From assembly GCF_002939305.1 (NCBI RefSeq), contig NZ_MVDI01000002.1, positions 124,001 to 188,000 of the forward strand: a DNA stretch of 64,000 nucleotides, read 5' to 3'. A program made the position numbers and the translations under genes. Origin of the DNA: Chroococcidiopsis sp. TS-821. Its GTDB lineage: Bacteria > Cyanobacteriota > Cyanobacteriia > Cyanobacteriales > Chroococcidiopsidaceae. Below, piece by piece: positions 9,856-18,744 of this stretch (position 1 is the stretch's first letter; every line of letters begins with the position of its first letter). The notes beneath the pieces were generated by a model, which was not told the origin of the DNA, did no database searches, and was given only the letters and a program-made list of their open reading frames with translations.

Positions 9856-11667
9856 TTAGTACCCTACTGCTGAACCATCGCCTCTAGAATCAGCCCCGCC
9901 ATGAAGTACATTCGTTGTAGGGTCAATCAAAATAGCACCTGCGTGTCCCATTGTGTCAGTGTAATCGTCAACAACATTCACGGGATGACCGCGTTTAGCT
10001 AATTCCGCCGTGACGCTTTCTGGTACTCGCCCTTCAATTTTTAAGTCATTAGAAGATGCACCCCAAGTACGCCCGTGTAGCCATCGCGGTGCATCAATCG
10101 CTTCTTGAACGCTAAATCCGTAATCAACAATCCGAGTTACTATTGCTGCTTGGGTTTGTGGTTGACCTTCACCGCCCATCGTGCCATAGACTAAATAGGG
10201 TTTTCCATCTCTAAAGAGCATGGCTGGATTTAAGGTATGAAAAGTCCGCTTTCTTGGTTCTAAACGATTAATGTGATTTTTATCTAACGAAAAGAAACTA
10301 CCACGATTTTGCAATAATACTCCGGTATTTCCGGCAACAATTCCTGAGCCAAAATCATGATAAATACTTTGAATTAAAGAAACAGCATTTCCGTCTTTAT
10401 CTACGACTCCTAACCATACGGTATCGCCTTTAGGATCGAGTGGCTTTGCTTCTTTTCGCGTTTGATTCATGCTAATTCGAGCTGCTAATTGTCTACCGTG
10501 ATTTACGGACAACAGCGAATCAACAGGAATTTTTACAAATTCAGGGTCAGTAACATATTTATCGCGATCGGCAAACGCTTGTTTAGTAGCTTCAACAATT
10601 AAGTGGTAGTAGTCTGCTGTTCCTTCGCCTATTTTTCGCAGGTCAAAGTTGTTGAGAATGTTGAGAATTGATAGTGACGCGATTCCTTGTGTATTTGGTG
10701 GGAAATTGTAAGCTTGGTAACCGCGATAATTTGTAGAAATTGGTTGCACCCAATCAGAAGTATGTTGCGCAAAATCTTGCAACGTTAAAAGCCCGCCATT
10801 CTTTTGCACATCTGCTACAATTCGTTGAGCAATTTCACCTCGATAAAAAACATCCGCCCCTTGAGTAGCAATAAGTTTTAGTGTTTGCGCAAGTTGTGGT
10901 TGTCTAAAAATTTCCCCAGCTTTGTAGGCTTCTCCATTCTCTTTTAAATACGTTTGGCGAAAAGCAGGAAAACGTTGTAATGCCCGAAATTCTTGGTCTT
11001 TTTCATCAATATTTCTCTTCGTCCAAATTTCTTGACTTGGCGTGACTGGAACACCGGCTTCCGCGTAACCAATAGCAGCAGTGAATAGTTGATTCCAAGG
11101 GAGAGAATTGCCCATTGTTTTTTGCGCATAGTTGTAGGCTTCTTGCCACCCTGAAACGACTCCAGGTACAGTATTTGCTGCTAAGTAGCCTCTAGCAGGT
11201 ATCTTTTCGTAACCCTGTTTTTGATAAAATTCGATTGTAACCTTTTCTCCAGCACGACCACTCGCGTTGAGTGCTCTTAGTTCATTAGTTTTGGCGTTAT
11301 AAATTAGCCAGAAATTGTCGCCGCCAATACTATTCATATGCGGATAAACAACGGCTAGAGTAGAAGCTGCGGCGATCGCTGCATCTACAGCATTACCACC
11401 ACCTTTAAGAACGTCGAGTGCTGCTTGCGAAGCATGATAGTGGGGAGTTGTAACCATGCCATTGGTAGACATGGTTGTTGGTCTAGCCGCATTCGCTACA
11501 GAGGTAATCGAGATTGATATACTTGCTACTGTTGGAGTAAAAACAGCTGAGAAAAATGTACTTGTTACGACAGCTGTCACTTTTTTACTCAGTAACTTCA
11601 ATGGAGTCTCCTTTGTCAGAGTGTAACTTGTACGTTTTCTGATTAAGGCACTCGCTGAGTTCAACAA
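9856..11667 (-). CDS. ggt: Gamma-glutamyltransferase
   Basis: A 603-residue precursor of the Ntn-hydrolase gamma-glutamyltransferase family. The N-terminus has a basic stretch and a hydrophobic segment (about 30-60), so export to the periplasm is likely. The large-subunit hallmark GGNAVDAAIAAA is at about 90-101. The autocatalytic cleavage site is best placed at the Thr of GDTVWLGVVDKDGNAVS, which becomes the N-terminal nucleophile of the small subunit; the usual TTH is replaced by DTVW. GEGQPQ and RGDGSAVGY also fit the family. It hydrolyses or transfers gamma-glutamyl groups of glutathione and related amides. Confidence 0.9.
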   Translation of the reverse strand: MLNSASALIRKRTSYTLTKETPLKLLSKKVTAVVTSTFFSAVFTPTVASISISITSVANAARPTTMSTNGMVTTPHYHASQAALDVLKGGGNAVDAAIAAASTLAVVYPHMNSIGGDNFWLIYNAKTNELRALNASGRAGEKVTIEFYQKQGYEKIPARGYLAANTVPGVVSGWQEAYNYAQKTMGNSLPWNQLFTAAIGYAEAGVPVTPSQEIWTKRNIDEKDQEFRALQRFPAFRQTYLKENGEAYKAGEIFRQPQLAQTLKLIATQGADVFYRGEIAQRIVADVQKNGGLLTLQDFAQHTSDWVQPISTNYRGYQAYNFPPNTQGIASLSILNILNNFDLRKIGEGTADYYHLIVEATKQAFADRDKYVTDPEFVKIPVDSLLSVNHGRQLAARISMNQTRKEAKPLDPKGDTVWLGVVDKDGNAVSLIQSIYHDFGSGIVAGNTGVLLQNRGSFFSLDKNHINRLEPRKRTFHTLNPAMLFRDGKPYLVYGTMGGEGQPQTQAAIVTRIVDYGFSVQEAIDAPRWLHGRTWGASSNDLKIEGRVPESVTAELAKRGHPVNVVDDYTDTMGHAGAILIDPTTNVLHGGADSRGDGSAVGY

Positions 11668-11710
11668 TCAGTAACAAATTTAACTTTTTGCTGATTAAAT
11701 AAAATTCAAT

Positions 11711-13348
11711 TTACACAATACAATTCAAATCCCCAGACCGTTGCGTAAACCGATAATTTTCTTGATAGTCAACCGGACAATCAATCACCGCCGGAACATC
11801 CTGCGCTAATGCTGTTTTCAAAATAGGAATAAAATCGGTTGTCGCTTCAACGCGATAGCCTTTCAGTCCCATACTTTCTGCTAATTTCACAAAATCAGGA
11901 TTGCCAAAATGGACAAAAGACGACCTGCCAAATTGATTATGCTGCTTCCATTCAATTAATCCATAACCGCCATCATTAAAAATCAAAGTGACAAATGGCG
12001 TCCCAACTCGTAACGCTGTTTCTAATTCTTGGCAGTTCATCATAAAACCACCATCACCCGTCGCTGCCACAATTTTACGATTAGGGTAAACAAGTTTCGC
12101 CGCTACCGCGCCAGGAATCGCAATTCCCATCGCCGCAAAGCCATTAGAAATCAAACACGTATTTGGGCGATCGCAATGATAATGTCGCGCAATCCACATT
12201 TTGTGCGCCCCGACATCCGAAATCACAATATCTTCTGGTCCCATGACCTGACGCAAGTCATAGATGAGTTTTTGTGGTTTAATAGGAAATCCATCATCGT
12301 TAGCATATTGCTCATAATCGGCACGGATATCTTCGCGTAATTCCAACGCATAAGGATCGGGTTTATCGCTGCGGTCTGCGCGTTTTAAGATTTCGTATAA
12401 CGAATCCGAAATATCGCCAACAACTTCGACAAGAGGAATATAACTACTATCAATTTCTGCGGGAGTTTCCCCAATATGAACGATCGGAATTTCGCCATCA
12501 GGATTCCATTTTTTCGGGGAATACTCGATTAAATCATAGCCAATTGCAATAACTAAATCAGTATTATCAAAACCACAATTAATATAATCGCGTTGTTGCA
12601 ATCCCACTGACCACAATGCTAGTGGATGCTTATAAGGAATCACGCCTTTCCCCATAAAAGTATTAGCAACCGGAATATTTAGTTGCGTGGCAAACTCAGT
12701 AACCGCTTCACTCGCATCGGCACGAATCGCGCCATTACCAACAAGAATAATCGGGTTATGCGCGTTGGAAATCGCTGTTGCTGCTTCAGTAATACTATGA
12801 AACGCTGCGTAGGTTCTTTCTAATTTATCAGTCTTCAAAGGCGTACCAGTCGCAGGCATTGCAGCAATATTTTCGGGTAAATCGATATGAACCGCACCAG
12901 GTTTTTCACTTTGCGATCGCTTAAATGCTTTTCGGACAATTTCCGGCGTATTACTAGGACGAACAATTTGCGTATTCCACTTCGTTACAGGGGCAAACAT
13001 TGCCACTAAATCTAAATACTGGTGGGCTTCGATGTGCATTTGATCTGTTCCCACTTGTCCGGTAATTGCTACTAAGGGTGCGCCGTCCAAATTCGCGTCA
13101 GCGACTCCTGTCATTAGATTCGTTGCGCCAGGACCTAATGTCGAAAGACACACGCCCGCTTTTCCGGTTAAGCGTCCGTAGACGTCTGCCATGAACGCTG
13201 CACCTTGTTCGTGCCGCGTCGTGATAAATTGAATCGAAGAATTTTTCAGCGCTTCGAGGACGTGTAAATTCTCTTCTCCTGGCAAGCCAAAAACGTAGCG
13301 CACGCCTTCATTTTCTAGGCATTGCACTAATAATTCTGCTGTATTCAT
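11711..13348 (-). CDS. 2-Oxoglutarate decarboxylase (TPP enzyme)
   Basis: A 545-residue thiamine-diphosphate enzyme. Catalytic Glu47 is in RHEQGAAF, and the TPP/Mg motif begins GDGG at 431. By sequence alone it looks like an acetolactate synthase large subunit. It matches the cyanobacterial group shown in Synechococcus 7002 (A2770) to decarboxylate 2-oxoglutarate to succinic semialdehyde. The deciding context is the gene 56 bases upstream, a succinic semialdehyde dehydrogenase: together they form the TCA bypass that replaces 2-oxoglutarate dehydrogenase. No regulatory subunit (ilvN) is adjacent, which argues against branched-chain synthesis. A catabolic acetolactate synthase is the alternative. 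Confidence 0.82.
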   Translation of the reverse strand: MNTAELLVQCLENEGVRYVFGLPGEENLHVLEALKNSSIQFITTRHEQGAAFMADVYGRLTGKAGVCLSTLGPGATNLMTGVADANLDGAPLVAITGQVGTDQMHIEAHQYLDLVAMFAPVTKWNTQIVRPSNTPEIVRKAFKRSQSEKPGAVHIDLPENIAAMPATGTPLKTDKLERTYAAFHSITEAATAISNAHNPIILVGNGAIRADASEAVTEFATQLNIPVANTFMGKGVIPYKHPLALWSVGLQQRDYINCGFDNTDLVIAIGYDLIEYSPKKWNPDGEIPIVHIGETPAEIDSSYIPLVEVVGDISDSLYEILKRADRSDKPDPYALELREDIRADYEQYANDDGFPIKPQKLIYDLRQVMGPEDIVISDVGAHKMWIARHYHCDRPNTCLISNGFAAMGIAIPGAVAAKLVYPNRKIVAATGDGGFMMNCQELETALRVGTPFVTLIFNDGGYGLIEWKQHNQFGRSSFVHFGNPDFVKLAESMGLKGYRVEATTDFIPILKTALAQDVPAVIDCPVDYQENYRFTQRSGDLNCIV

Positions 13349-13404
13349 ACATTTTCTCCCTAGAAAGGGGTCTGGAGTCAGGGTTCATCCCTCACTTGTC
13401 GCCC

Positions 13405-14769
13405 CTACGTTACCCACACTGTTTTAACATTGACAAACTCATGGATGCCTTGAATGCCTAATTCTCTACCATAGCCGGAACGTTTGATTCCACCAAAGGG
13501 CATACGCGGATCGGATTTTACCAAACCGTTGATAAACACCGCACCTGCTTCTAATTCGGAAATTAAGCGATCGCGTTGCTGTTCGTCGTTCGTCCAGGCG
13601 CTAGCACCCAACCCAAATGGCGTACTATTGGCAAGTTGAATCGCTGCGTCGATATCGGGAACGCGAAATAAAAGTGCGACTGGACCAAAAAATTCTTCGT
13701 TGTACGCCGCAGACCCCGCAGGAATCTCGCTTAAAATCGTTGGGGGATAGTAGTTTCCTGGTTGCGCTAACGGTTTTCCGCCTACAAGGACTTTTGCGCC
13801 ACTTGCAATGCAATTTTGCACTTGTTGGTCTAAATCTCGCAAAATTCCTGGCGTTGCCAATGGTCCAATATTAGTATCAGGATGCATCGGATCGCCGACT
13901 TTGAGTGCCTGAAAGTGTTCTACCAATAATTTCTCAAATTTATCGGCGATCGCCTCTTCGACAATAAACCGTTTAGCAGCAATACACGATTGACCGCTAT
14001 TGAGCATTCTTGCAGTCGTAGCGGTTGCCGCTGCTGTTTCAATGTCAGCACTTGCTAACACAATAAACGGATCGCTACCGCCTAATTCGAGTACCGTTTT
14101 TTTAATTTGTTTGCCAGCATGGGCGGCTAAACTTGCGCCTGCGGGTTCGCTTCCGGTTAACGTTGCGGCTTTAACGCGTTCATCTTCAATTAAGGCAGGT
14201 ACTTTGTCCGCGCCGACTAACAACGTTTGAAAAACTCCCTTAGGAAAACCTGCGCGTTGGATAATATCTTCAATTGCTAGCGCGCACTGCGGTACGTTCG
14301 ACGCGTGTTTGAGTATGCCTACGTTTCCTGCCATCAATGCCGGTGCTGCGAACCGAAAAACTTGCCAGAATGGAAAATTCCACGGCATAACTGCTAGAAT
14401 GATTCCTAACGGTTGATAGCGGATGAAACTTTGACTGGCTTCTGTTTTGACGGCGACATCTGCTAAAAACTCAGCGGCGCGTTCTGCATAATAACGGCAT
14501 ACTAACGCGCATTTTTCAACTTCGGCGATCGCACTTTGTAACGGTTTCCCCATTTCTAGGGTCATTAGCTTCGCATATTCTGCTTTTTGTTGCTCTAATA
14601 TCTCTGCCGCTGCTTGCATAAACTGCGATCGCTCGGCAATTGGCAACCAACGATACTTCTCAAAGGCTGTTTGTGCTTGTTCCAGTCTAGCTGCAATTTC
14701 GCCATCGGTCAGCGGCTGAAACGTTTTCAGCGTTTCCCCTGTTGCGGGATTAATTGTAGCGATACCCAT
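13405..14769 (-). CDS. gabD: Succinic semialdehyde dehydrogenase
   Basis: A 454-residue aldehyde dehydrogenase with the full active site: Asn131 in MPWNFPF, Glu228 in LELGGSDP and nucleophile Cys262 in GQSCIAAKR. The short NAD(P)-dependent form, with the C-terminal NGLVKSDPRMPFGG segment, is the type paired with 2-oxoglutarate decarboxylase in cyanobacteria. It oxidises succinic semialdehyde to succinate. It is first in a likely two-gene operon with the decarboxylase gene downstream. It starts at ATG 14769. Confidence 0.88.
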   Translation of the reverse strand: MGIATINPATGETLKTFQPLTDGEIAARLEQAQTAFEKYRWLPIAERSQFMQAAAEILEQQKAEYAKLMTLEMGKPLQSAIAEVEKCALVCRYYAERAAEFLADVAVKTEASQSFIRYQPLGIILAVMPWNFPFWQVFRFAAPALMAGNVGILKHASNVPQCALAIEDIIQRAGFPKGVFQTLLVGADKVPALIEDERVKAATLTGSEPAGASLAAHAGKQIKKTVLELGGSDPFIVLASADIETAAATATTARMLNSGQSCIAAKRFIVEEAIADKFEKLLVEHFQALKVGDPMHPDTNIGPLATPGILRDLDQQVQNCIASGAKVLVGGKPLAQPGNYYPPTILSEIPAGSAAYNEEFFGPVALLFRVPDIDAAIQLANSTPFGLGASAWTNDEQQRDRLISELEAGAVFINGLVKSDPRMPFGGIKRSGYGRELGIQGIHEFVNVKTVWVT

Positions 14770-15169
14770 TACCTGACCTCTGTGATAAATTCATTACAAA
14801 AATTTTTTATCTTACTCCCACAATCATTTCTTCTTATTTAAATTATCGCTTTTTTCACTCTAAATTCTCAAAAGATTGTGTAAAGGATCGTTGATTATTG
14901 ATGAGTAAAATTACTTAACTGTATCGAGCGTAACCATTATCAAGTGGCGATCGCAGCTTACATATAAAATATTTCAAACAGAGGCTTTTGCAGTTGCAAA
15001 AAGACTTAGCAGCAGGTAAGATATTAAAAAATTATTAAAGAGAGTAACGAGTTGTAAAGGTAGAAAATTATGTAGGTAAAAAATATCTGTATCCGTTTGT
15101 ATGTAAAGACTTGAGTGCAACCGTCAAGCATGTTGCGTAAGTTTAAGGAATTCTCATTTTAGAGATCAA

Positions 15170-15185
15170 TTCAGTTTAAACTGAA
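15170..15185. promoter_or_regulatory. Perfect 16-bp palindrome
   Basis: TTCAGTTTAAACTGAA is its own reverse complement. It lies about 205 bases ahead of the response regulator start. A dimeric regulator could bind it, but no regulator is identified, and no second copy was noticed in the window. Confidence 0.35.
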
Positions 15186-15280
15186 CTAAAGAAGATAAAA
15201 CAAACTCAAATCGTGTTAGCTTGTCCCGCTTTTCCCTCGACCCCATGCACAGACTGTAAATGAGTGGGTTAGTTATCTAC

Positions 15281-15328
15281 GAGCCAGTCCACTGTAAGCG
15301 CCGTCCTTCGCCGCTTAGGGAGTGCCTC
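15281..15328 (+). repeat. Paired 5' element, copy 1
   Basis: It begins GAGCCAGTCCACTGTAAG and ends TTAGGGAGTGCCTC. About three quarters of its positions match 16485-16533, which sits at an equivalent place ahead of the paralogous response regulator. Part of it (TTAGGGAGT) recurs at 15376-15384 as the ribosome binding region of the regulator gene. It may be a dispersed cyanobacterial repeat or a structured leader. Confidence 0.5.
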
Positions 15329-15391
15329 AATCGTAAGTTTCGTGGGGACTGCCTCACAGATTGAAGACCTTCCGTTTAGGGAGTAATAAAG

Positions 15392-15811
15392 TTGGAAGTA
15401 CTCTTAGTAAGCAACAAACAGGCAGTTAATCAGCCACTGGTTCTCGCAGTTGACGATGATGAAGATAGCTTATGTTTAGTTAGTGAGGTGGTGAAAGGGA
15501 GTAACTTATCATGCATTACTGCCACGGATGGTAAAACAGCTTTATCGTTAGCGCAGGTGCATCAACCGAATTTAATTTTATTGGATATCTTACTGCCCGA
15601 TTTGAATGGCGTGGAAGTTTTACATCGTTTAAGAAAAAATCCGCAAACTCAATGTATTCCTGTCATTGCCGTCACAGCGTTAGCAAAAGAAGAAGACTGC
15701 GATCGTATTATGGCGGCTGGTTGTGACGGTTACATCACTAAGCCTTACATGTTAGATGACTTGGAAGACTTAATTTTCCGCTATTTATATCCCACTGCCG
15801 TTACAGCTTAG
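15392..15811 (+). CDS. Single-domain response regulator (copy 1)
   Basis: A 139-residue stand-alone receiver. The acidic cluster is AVDDDEDS, the acceptor Asp is in LILLDILLPD, Thr is in VIAVTALAKE and Lys is in GYITKPYM, so all phosphotransfer residues are present. There is no output domain, so it acts through protein contacts or as a phosphorelay carrier. The start is a TTG at 15392, preceded by GGGAG at good spacing; no ATG exists ahead of the receiver. Seven bases separate its stop from that of a convergent DUF2294 gene. Both genes are duplicated 1.2 kb downstream. Confidence 0.85.
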   Translation: MEVLLVSNKQAVNQPLVLAVDDDEDSLCLVSEVVKGSNLSCITATDGKTALSLAQVHQPNLILLDILLPDLNGVEVLHRLRKNPQTQCIPVIAVTALAKEEDCDRIMAAGCDGYITKPYMLDDLEDLIFRYLYPTAVTA

Positions 15812-15817
15812 TTGCAG

Positions 15818-16180
15818 TTAAACCGGCTTATCTGCTAAAACGGCAACTATACTCATTCGCTCGGAGTCACTATTAGAACTACCCAAAAGATCGACTACAG
15901 GGACTTTTAGAACTTCTTCGATCAAGTTTTTGAGTTGTGGTTCTATAGCTCTATATAAATTCCGACCAAATTCTCGGGCTAAATCATTTTTCTGACTTTC
16001 GATCAGAAGTCGTTCTGGTGGAGTCGTTGGATGTTCAACAACAACGGTTAAACTTTGGTTTGACAAATTACAGACAACTTTTTCGGGTAAATGTCCTAGC
16101 TGTTTGAAATACAAAGCCTGAATCTGTTGCGCTAAAGTTGCTTCCATCTGAAGGCAATCGACTGGTTTTTTTTCCTCCAT
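15818..16180 (-). CDS. DUF2294 protein (copy 1)
   Basis: A 120-residue protein of the DUF2294 family. Visible features are MEATLAQQIQALYFKQLGHLPE, a central strand region LTVVVEHPTTPPERLL, a helix with AREFGRNLYRAI, and the C-terminal VPVVDLLGSSN segment. The family is small and soluble, without known enzymatic activity. The recurring partnership with a receiver protein suggests the two products work together. It resembles the product at 17068-17442 in length and pattern and is a paralogue. Confidence 0.75.
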   Translation of the reverse strand: MEEKKPVDCLQMEATLAQQIQALYFKQLGHLPEKVVCNLSNQSLTVVVEHPTTPPERLLIESQKNDLAREFGRNLYRAIEPQLKNLIEEVLKVPVVDLLGSSNSDSERMSIVAVLADKPV

Positions 16181-16589
16181 AAACTTATCAATAAAGAAAG
16201 ATATATTAATAGAAATAATGCTTCAACAAAATATCAAATTCTGTTCGCCGACTCAAACAGCCTCAAGACAGATAATTTACGTCGAGCGATAGAAATTTCA
16301 GATATTATCATGTAAGGTAGTTTTTGACGCAATGTCAATCTAGCTAGAGGAGTAAATTTTTCTATCTAAAGATGTATTTATTTATAACAATATAGTAAAA
16401 TCAACAAAGAAAATATAGTCCTTGTACTAGGTTGCTATGTTCTCCGCCAACAATAGACAATTGCCAGCTTGGCGGATCAACTGCGAGCCAGTCCATTGCA
16501 AGTGCTGTTTGCGCACCACTTGGGGAATGCCTCGCCGCAGCGGTTACAGAAATTAGTCATGCGCTTTTGCGGCTTTTCCTAAGTTAAGT
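16181..16589. other. Intergenic region with second 5' element
   Basis: 409 bases without a gene, between the divergent DUF2294 and response regulator genes. The first 250 bases are AT-rich with no clear motif. From 16485 it holds the second copy of the element found ahead of the first response regulator. Confidence 0.6.
16485..16533 (+). repeat. Paired 5' element, copy 2
   Basis: It begins GAGCCAGTCCATTGCAAG and ends CTTGGGGAATGCCTC. It aligns along its length with 15281-15328, with most differences in the middle. Its 3' end lies 56 bases ahead of the ATG of the second response regulator, so it is probably transcribed in the leader. Confidence 0.5.
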
Positions 16590-17006
16590 ATGGATATGAA
16601 TTTGCAAAGTTCTTCTCATAGTCCTCAGCAAGATCAGCTTAGACAACCATTAGTCTTGGCTGTAGACGATAATGAAGATAATTTGCAGCTATTGGCGCAG
16701 TTGCTAATGTTGATTGATTGTTCTCACATTACAGCAACTGATGGTCAATCAGCAGTGCTCATGGCACAAAATTACCAACCAAACTTGATTTTATTAGATA
16801 TGATGCTGCCCGATTTGGATGGAATTGAGGTAGTATTGCGCTTAAAACAAAATCCAGAAACGATGGAAATTCCCATTGTTGCGGTGACTGCAATGGCAAG
16901 AGAAGAAGATCAGCAACGCTTTTTACGTGCAGGATGTCAGGAATACATCAAAAAACCCTATATTATTGAAGAACTAGAAGCAACGATTCGCCGCTGTCTT
17001 AGTTAA
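16590..17006 (+). CDS. Single-domain response regulator (copy 2)
   Basis: A 138-residue receiver paralogous to the product at 15392-15811. Acidic residues are in AVDDNEDN, the acceptor Asp is in LILLDMMLPD, Thr is in IVAVTAMARE and Lys is in EYIKKPYI. The N-terminal extension (MDMNLQSSSHSPQQDQLRQ) is polar and not conserved between the copies. It has no DNA-binding domain. It is convergent with its own DUF2294 gene. It may be a phosphorelay intermediate or a target-specific adaptor; the cognate kinase is not adjacent. Confidence 0.87.
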   Translation: MDMNLQSSSHSPQQDQLRQPLVLAVDDNEDNLQLLAQLLMLIDCSHITATDGQSAVLMAQNYQPNLILLDMMLPDLDGIEVVLRLKQNPETMEIPIVAVTAMAREEDQQRFLRAGCQEYIKKPYIIEELEATIRRCLS

Positions 17007-17067
17007 TAGATATTTTGTTTTATAAAGTAATAAGTAATGGGTAACTGGTAATAAAGCACAACAGGAT

Positions 17068-17442
17068 TTAGGACATATTACGGAGTTTTGGTGTTTCTGC
17101 TAAAATCGCTACAGTCGCAGTGCGACCCGTGTCAAGTTTTGCATTGCTTAATAAATCGACAACACCTACTCCCACGATCTCTTCAATGATTGATTGAATT
17201 TGCGGCTTTAGCGCTTCATCAATCTCGGAACGAACTTCTTGGGCTAATTCTTCTTGACCAGTATTGACGAGAAGTTGCTCAGGTTGGGTGATAGAATCTT
17301 CTAAAATAATTGCGACTTTTTCATCAAAAATTTGGCAAGATATGCGGCTTGGTTGATGCTCCAGCTGATTGCGATACAATGCTTGAATTCGCTGTGACAA
17401 TGCACGTTCAATTTGCCCACGCGTAGGAGTAGAAGAATCCAT
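17068..17442 (-). CDS. DUF2294 protein (copy 2)
   Basis: A 124-residue DUF2294 paralogue: RGQIERALSQRIQALYRNQL at the N-terminus, VAIILEDSITQPEQLLV in the middle and VGVVDLLSNAKLDTGRT near the end. The start is ATG 17442. As with copy 1, it converges on a single-domain response regulator, here with a 61-base gap between the stops. The biochemical role is unknown; the conserved pairing is the main clue. Confidence 0.75.
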   Translation of the reverse strand: MDSSTPTRGQIERALSQRIQALYRNQLEHQPSRISCQIFDEKVAIILEDSITQPEQLLVNTGQEELAQEVRSEIDEALKPQIQSIIEEIVGVGVVDLLSNAKLDTGRTATVAILAETPKLRNMS

Positions 17443-17594
17443 AGTTGATTCAGATGAAGAAAGCGTCGATCAGATGAAACTGTTTTCTACCCTTAGTGGG
17501 TTGATATCATCTGATACAAAGATTACACAAATTCAAATATACTCCTAATGGAAGAACTTTGGGTAAAAAATTGATGTGGTCGTAAATTACTGGT

Positions 17595-18641
17595 TTATGG
17601 ATAAATCAAGATTTTGTAAGTTTCTTGAGTAGGAGCGATCGCGCGTTCTACCGCCGCCGACAATTCTTGTAATGGAAAGCGATCGCTAATCAACGCAGCA
17701 ACATCAATCCGCGAGTTGAAGACAATATCCGCAGCCAAGTTTTGCATCCGAAACGAGGAACTGTAACTACCGATCAAGTCAATTTCCCGACGATAAAGAA
17801 CATTAGGATTTAAGGGAATTTCAACTTCCTCAGGAAATTCTGCAAAAAACAAGATTTTCCCACCTTTACGCGTACAGTCCAAAGCTTGAAAAAAGGCTTT
17901 TTCACTCGGTACAGCCAGAAGTGTTGTATCAACACCCATCCCGTCTGTCATCGCGTGGATTTTTGCGACTAAATCTGCATCGCGCGCATCAAACGCCGCT
18001 TCGGCGCCAACACTCAATGCTTTGGTAATTCGAGAAGGAAGTAAATCAGTGGCGATCGCCCGCGCGCCAAAATACTTCACCAACATAATAAACATTAACC
18101 CAATTGGTCCTGCACCTGTTATTAATACAGTTTGTCCTGGCGCGATTTGGGCTTTTTTTACTGCTTTGAGACAGCAATTCGTCGGTTCGACAAAACTTGC
18201 GACTTCAAAACTCACATCATCTGGTATCGGAATTAACCCACCATTACGTACGATATGACCAGGAACCTTAACGTATTCAGCAAAACCCCCGCCACTCGGT
18301 ACAAACCCAGCCGTTGTGCAAATGTTTTTATACATATCACACATTGAAAAATTGTCGTTAAGACAGTATCCACAGCGCATACAAGGAATGTGGTGCATGA
18401 CAACGACGCGAGTTCCCACTTGCCAGTTTCTGACATCTTCGCCAACCGCTGCAATGACTCCCGCTGTTTCATGTCCAAAAATGCGCGGCGGTTCGTATAA
18501 GGGGTAAAGAATTTTCTTAATATCCGATTGACACAAGCCGACAACGCGCACTCTTACCAACACTTCATCAGCTTCGAGAGTCGGTATTGGCAAATCTTCG
18601 TAACTTAGCTGCTTGACACCGCGATACACTTGTGCTTTCAT
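17595..18641 (-). CDS. Zinc-dependent medium-chain dehydrogenase
   Basis: A 348-residue medium-chain dehydrogenase/reductase. Catalytic zinc ligands are Cys37 (GLCQSD) and His57-Glu58 (FGHETAG). The structural zinc site has Cys87, Cys90, Cys93 and Cys101 with the usual 2-2-7 spacing. The NAD(P) motif TGAGPIGLMF lies at about residue 175. It resembles sorbitol/threonine-type dehydrogenases more than simple alcohol dehydrogenases. The substrate is undetermined. It is monocistronic. Confidence 0.87.
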   Translation of the reverse strand: MKAQVYRGVKQLSYEDLPIPTLEADEVLVRVRVVGLCQSDIKKILYPLYEPPRIFGHETAGVIAAVGEDVRNWQVGTRVVVMHHIPCMRCGYCLNDNFSMCDMYKNICTTAGFVPSGGGFAEYVKVPGHIVRNGGLIPIPDDVSFEVASFVEPTNCCLKAVKKAQIAPGQTVLITGAGPIGLMFIMLVKYFGARAIATDLLPSRITKALSVGAEAAFDARDADLVAKIHAMTDGMGVDTTLLAVPSEKAFFQALDCTRKGGKILFFAEFPEEVEIPLNPNVLYRREIDLIGSYSSSFRMQNLAADIVFNSRIDVAALISDRFPLQELSAAVERAIAPTQETYKILIYP

Positions 18642-18744
18642 GCCGCTTCACCACTCGATGATTTTAGAGTTAATACCAAGAATCTTCTTTCGCCCAAAAG
18701 TGGCAAATTTTTTCATTCTTAGTGCTACCTACAAGTAGTATCAC

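Larger units (their letters stand above)
14770..15391. other. Intergenic region with palindrome and dispersed element
   Basis: 622 bases without a convincing gene. It is AT-rich and separates the divergent dehydrogenase and response-regulator genes. It holds a perfect 16-bp palindrome at 15170-15185 and, from 15281, an element that recurs ahead of the second response regulator. Promoters for both flanking genes should lie here, but I cannot place their -35/-10 boxes with confidence. Confidence 0.6.

Noticed and set aside
11711-13348. Acetolactate synthase (ilvB/alsS) as the call
   Set aside because: The adjacent succinic semialdehyde dehydrogenase and the lack of a regulatory subunit favour 2-oxoglutarate decarboxylase.
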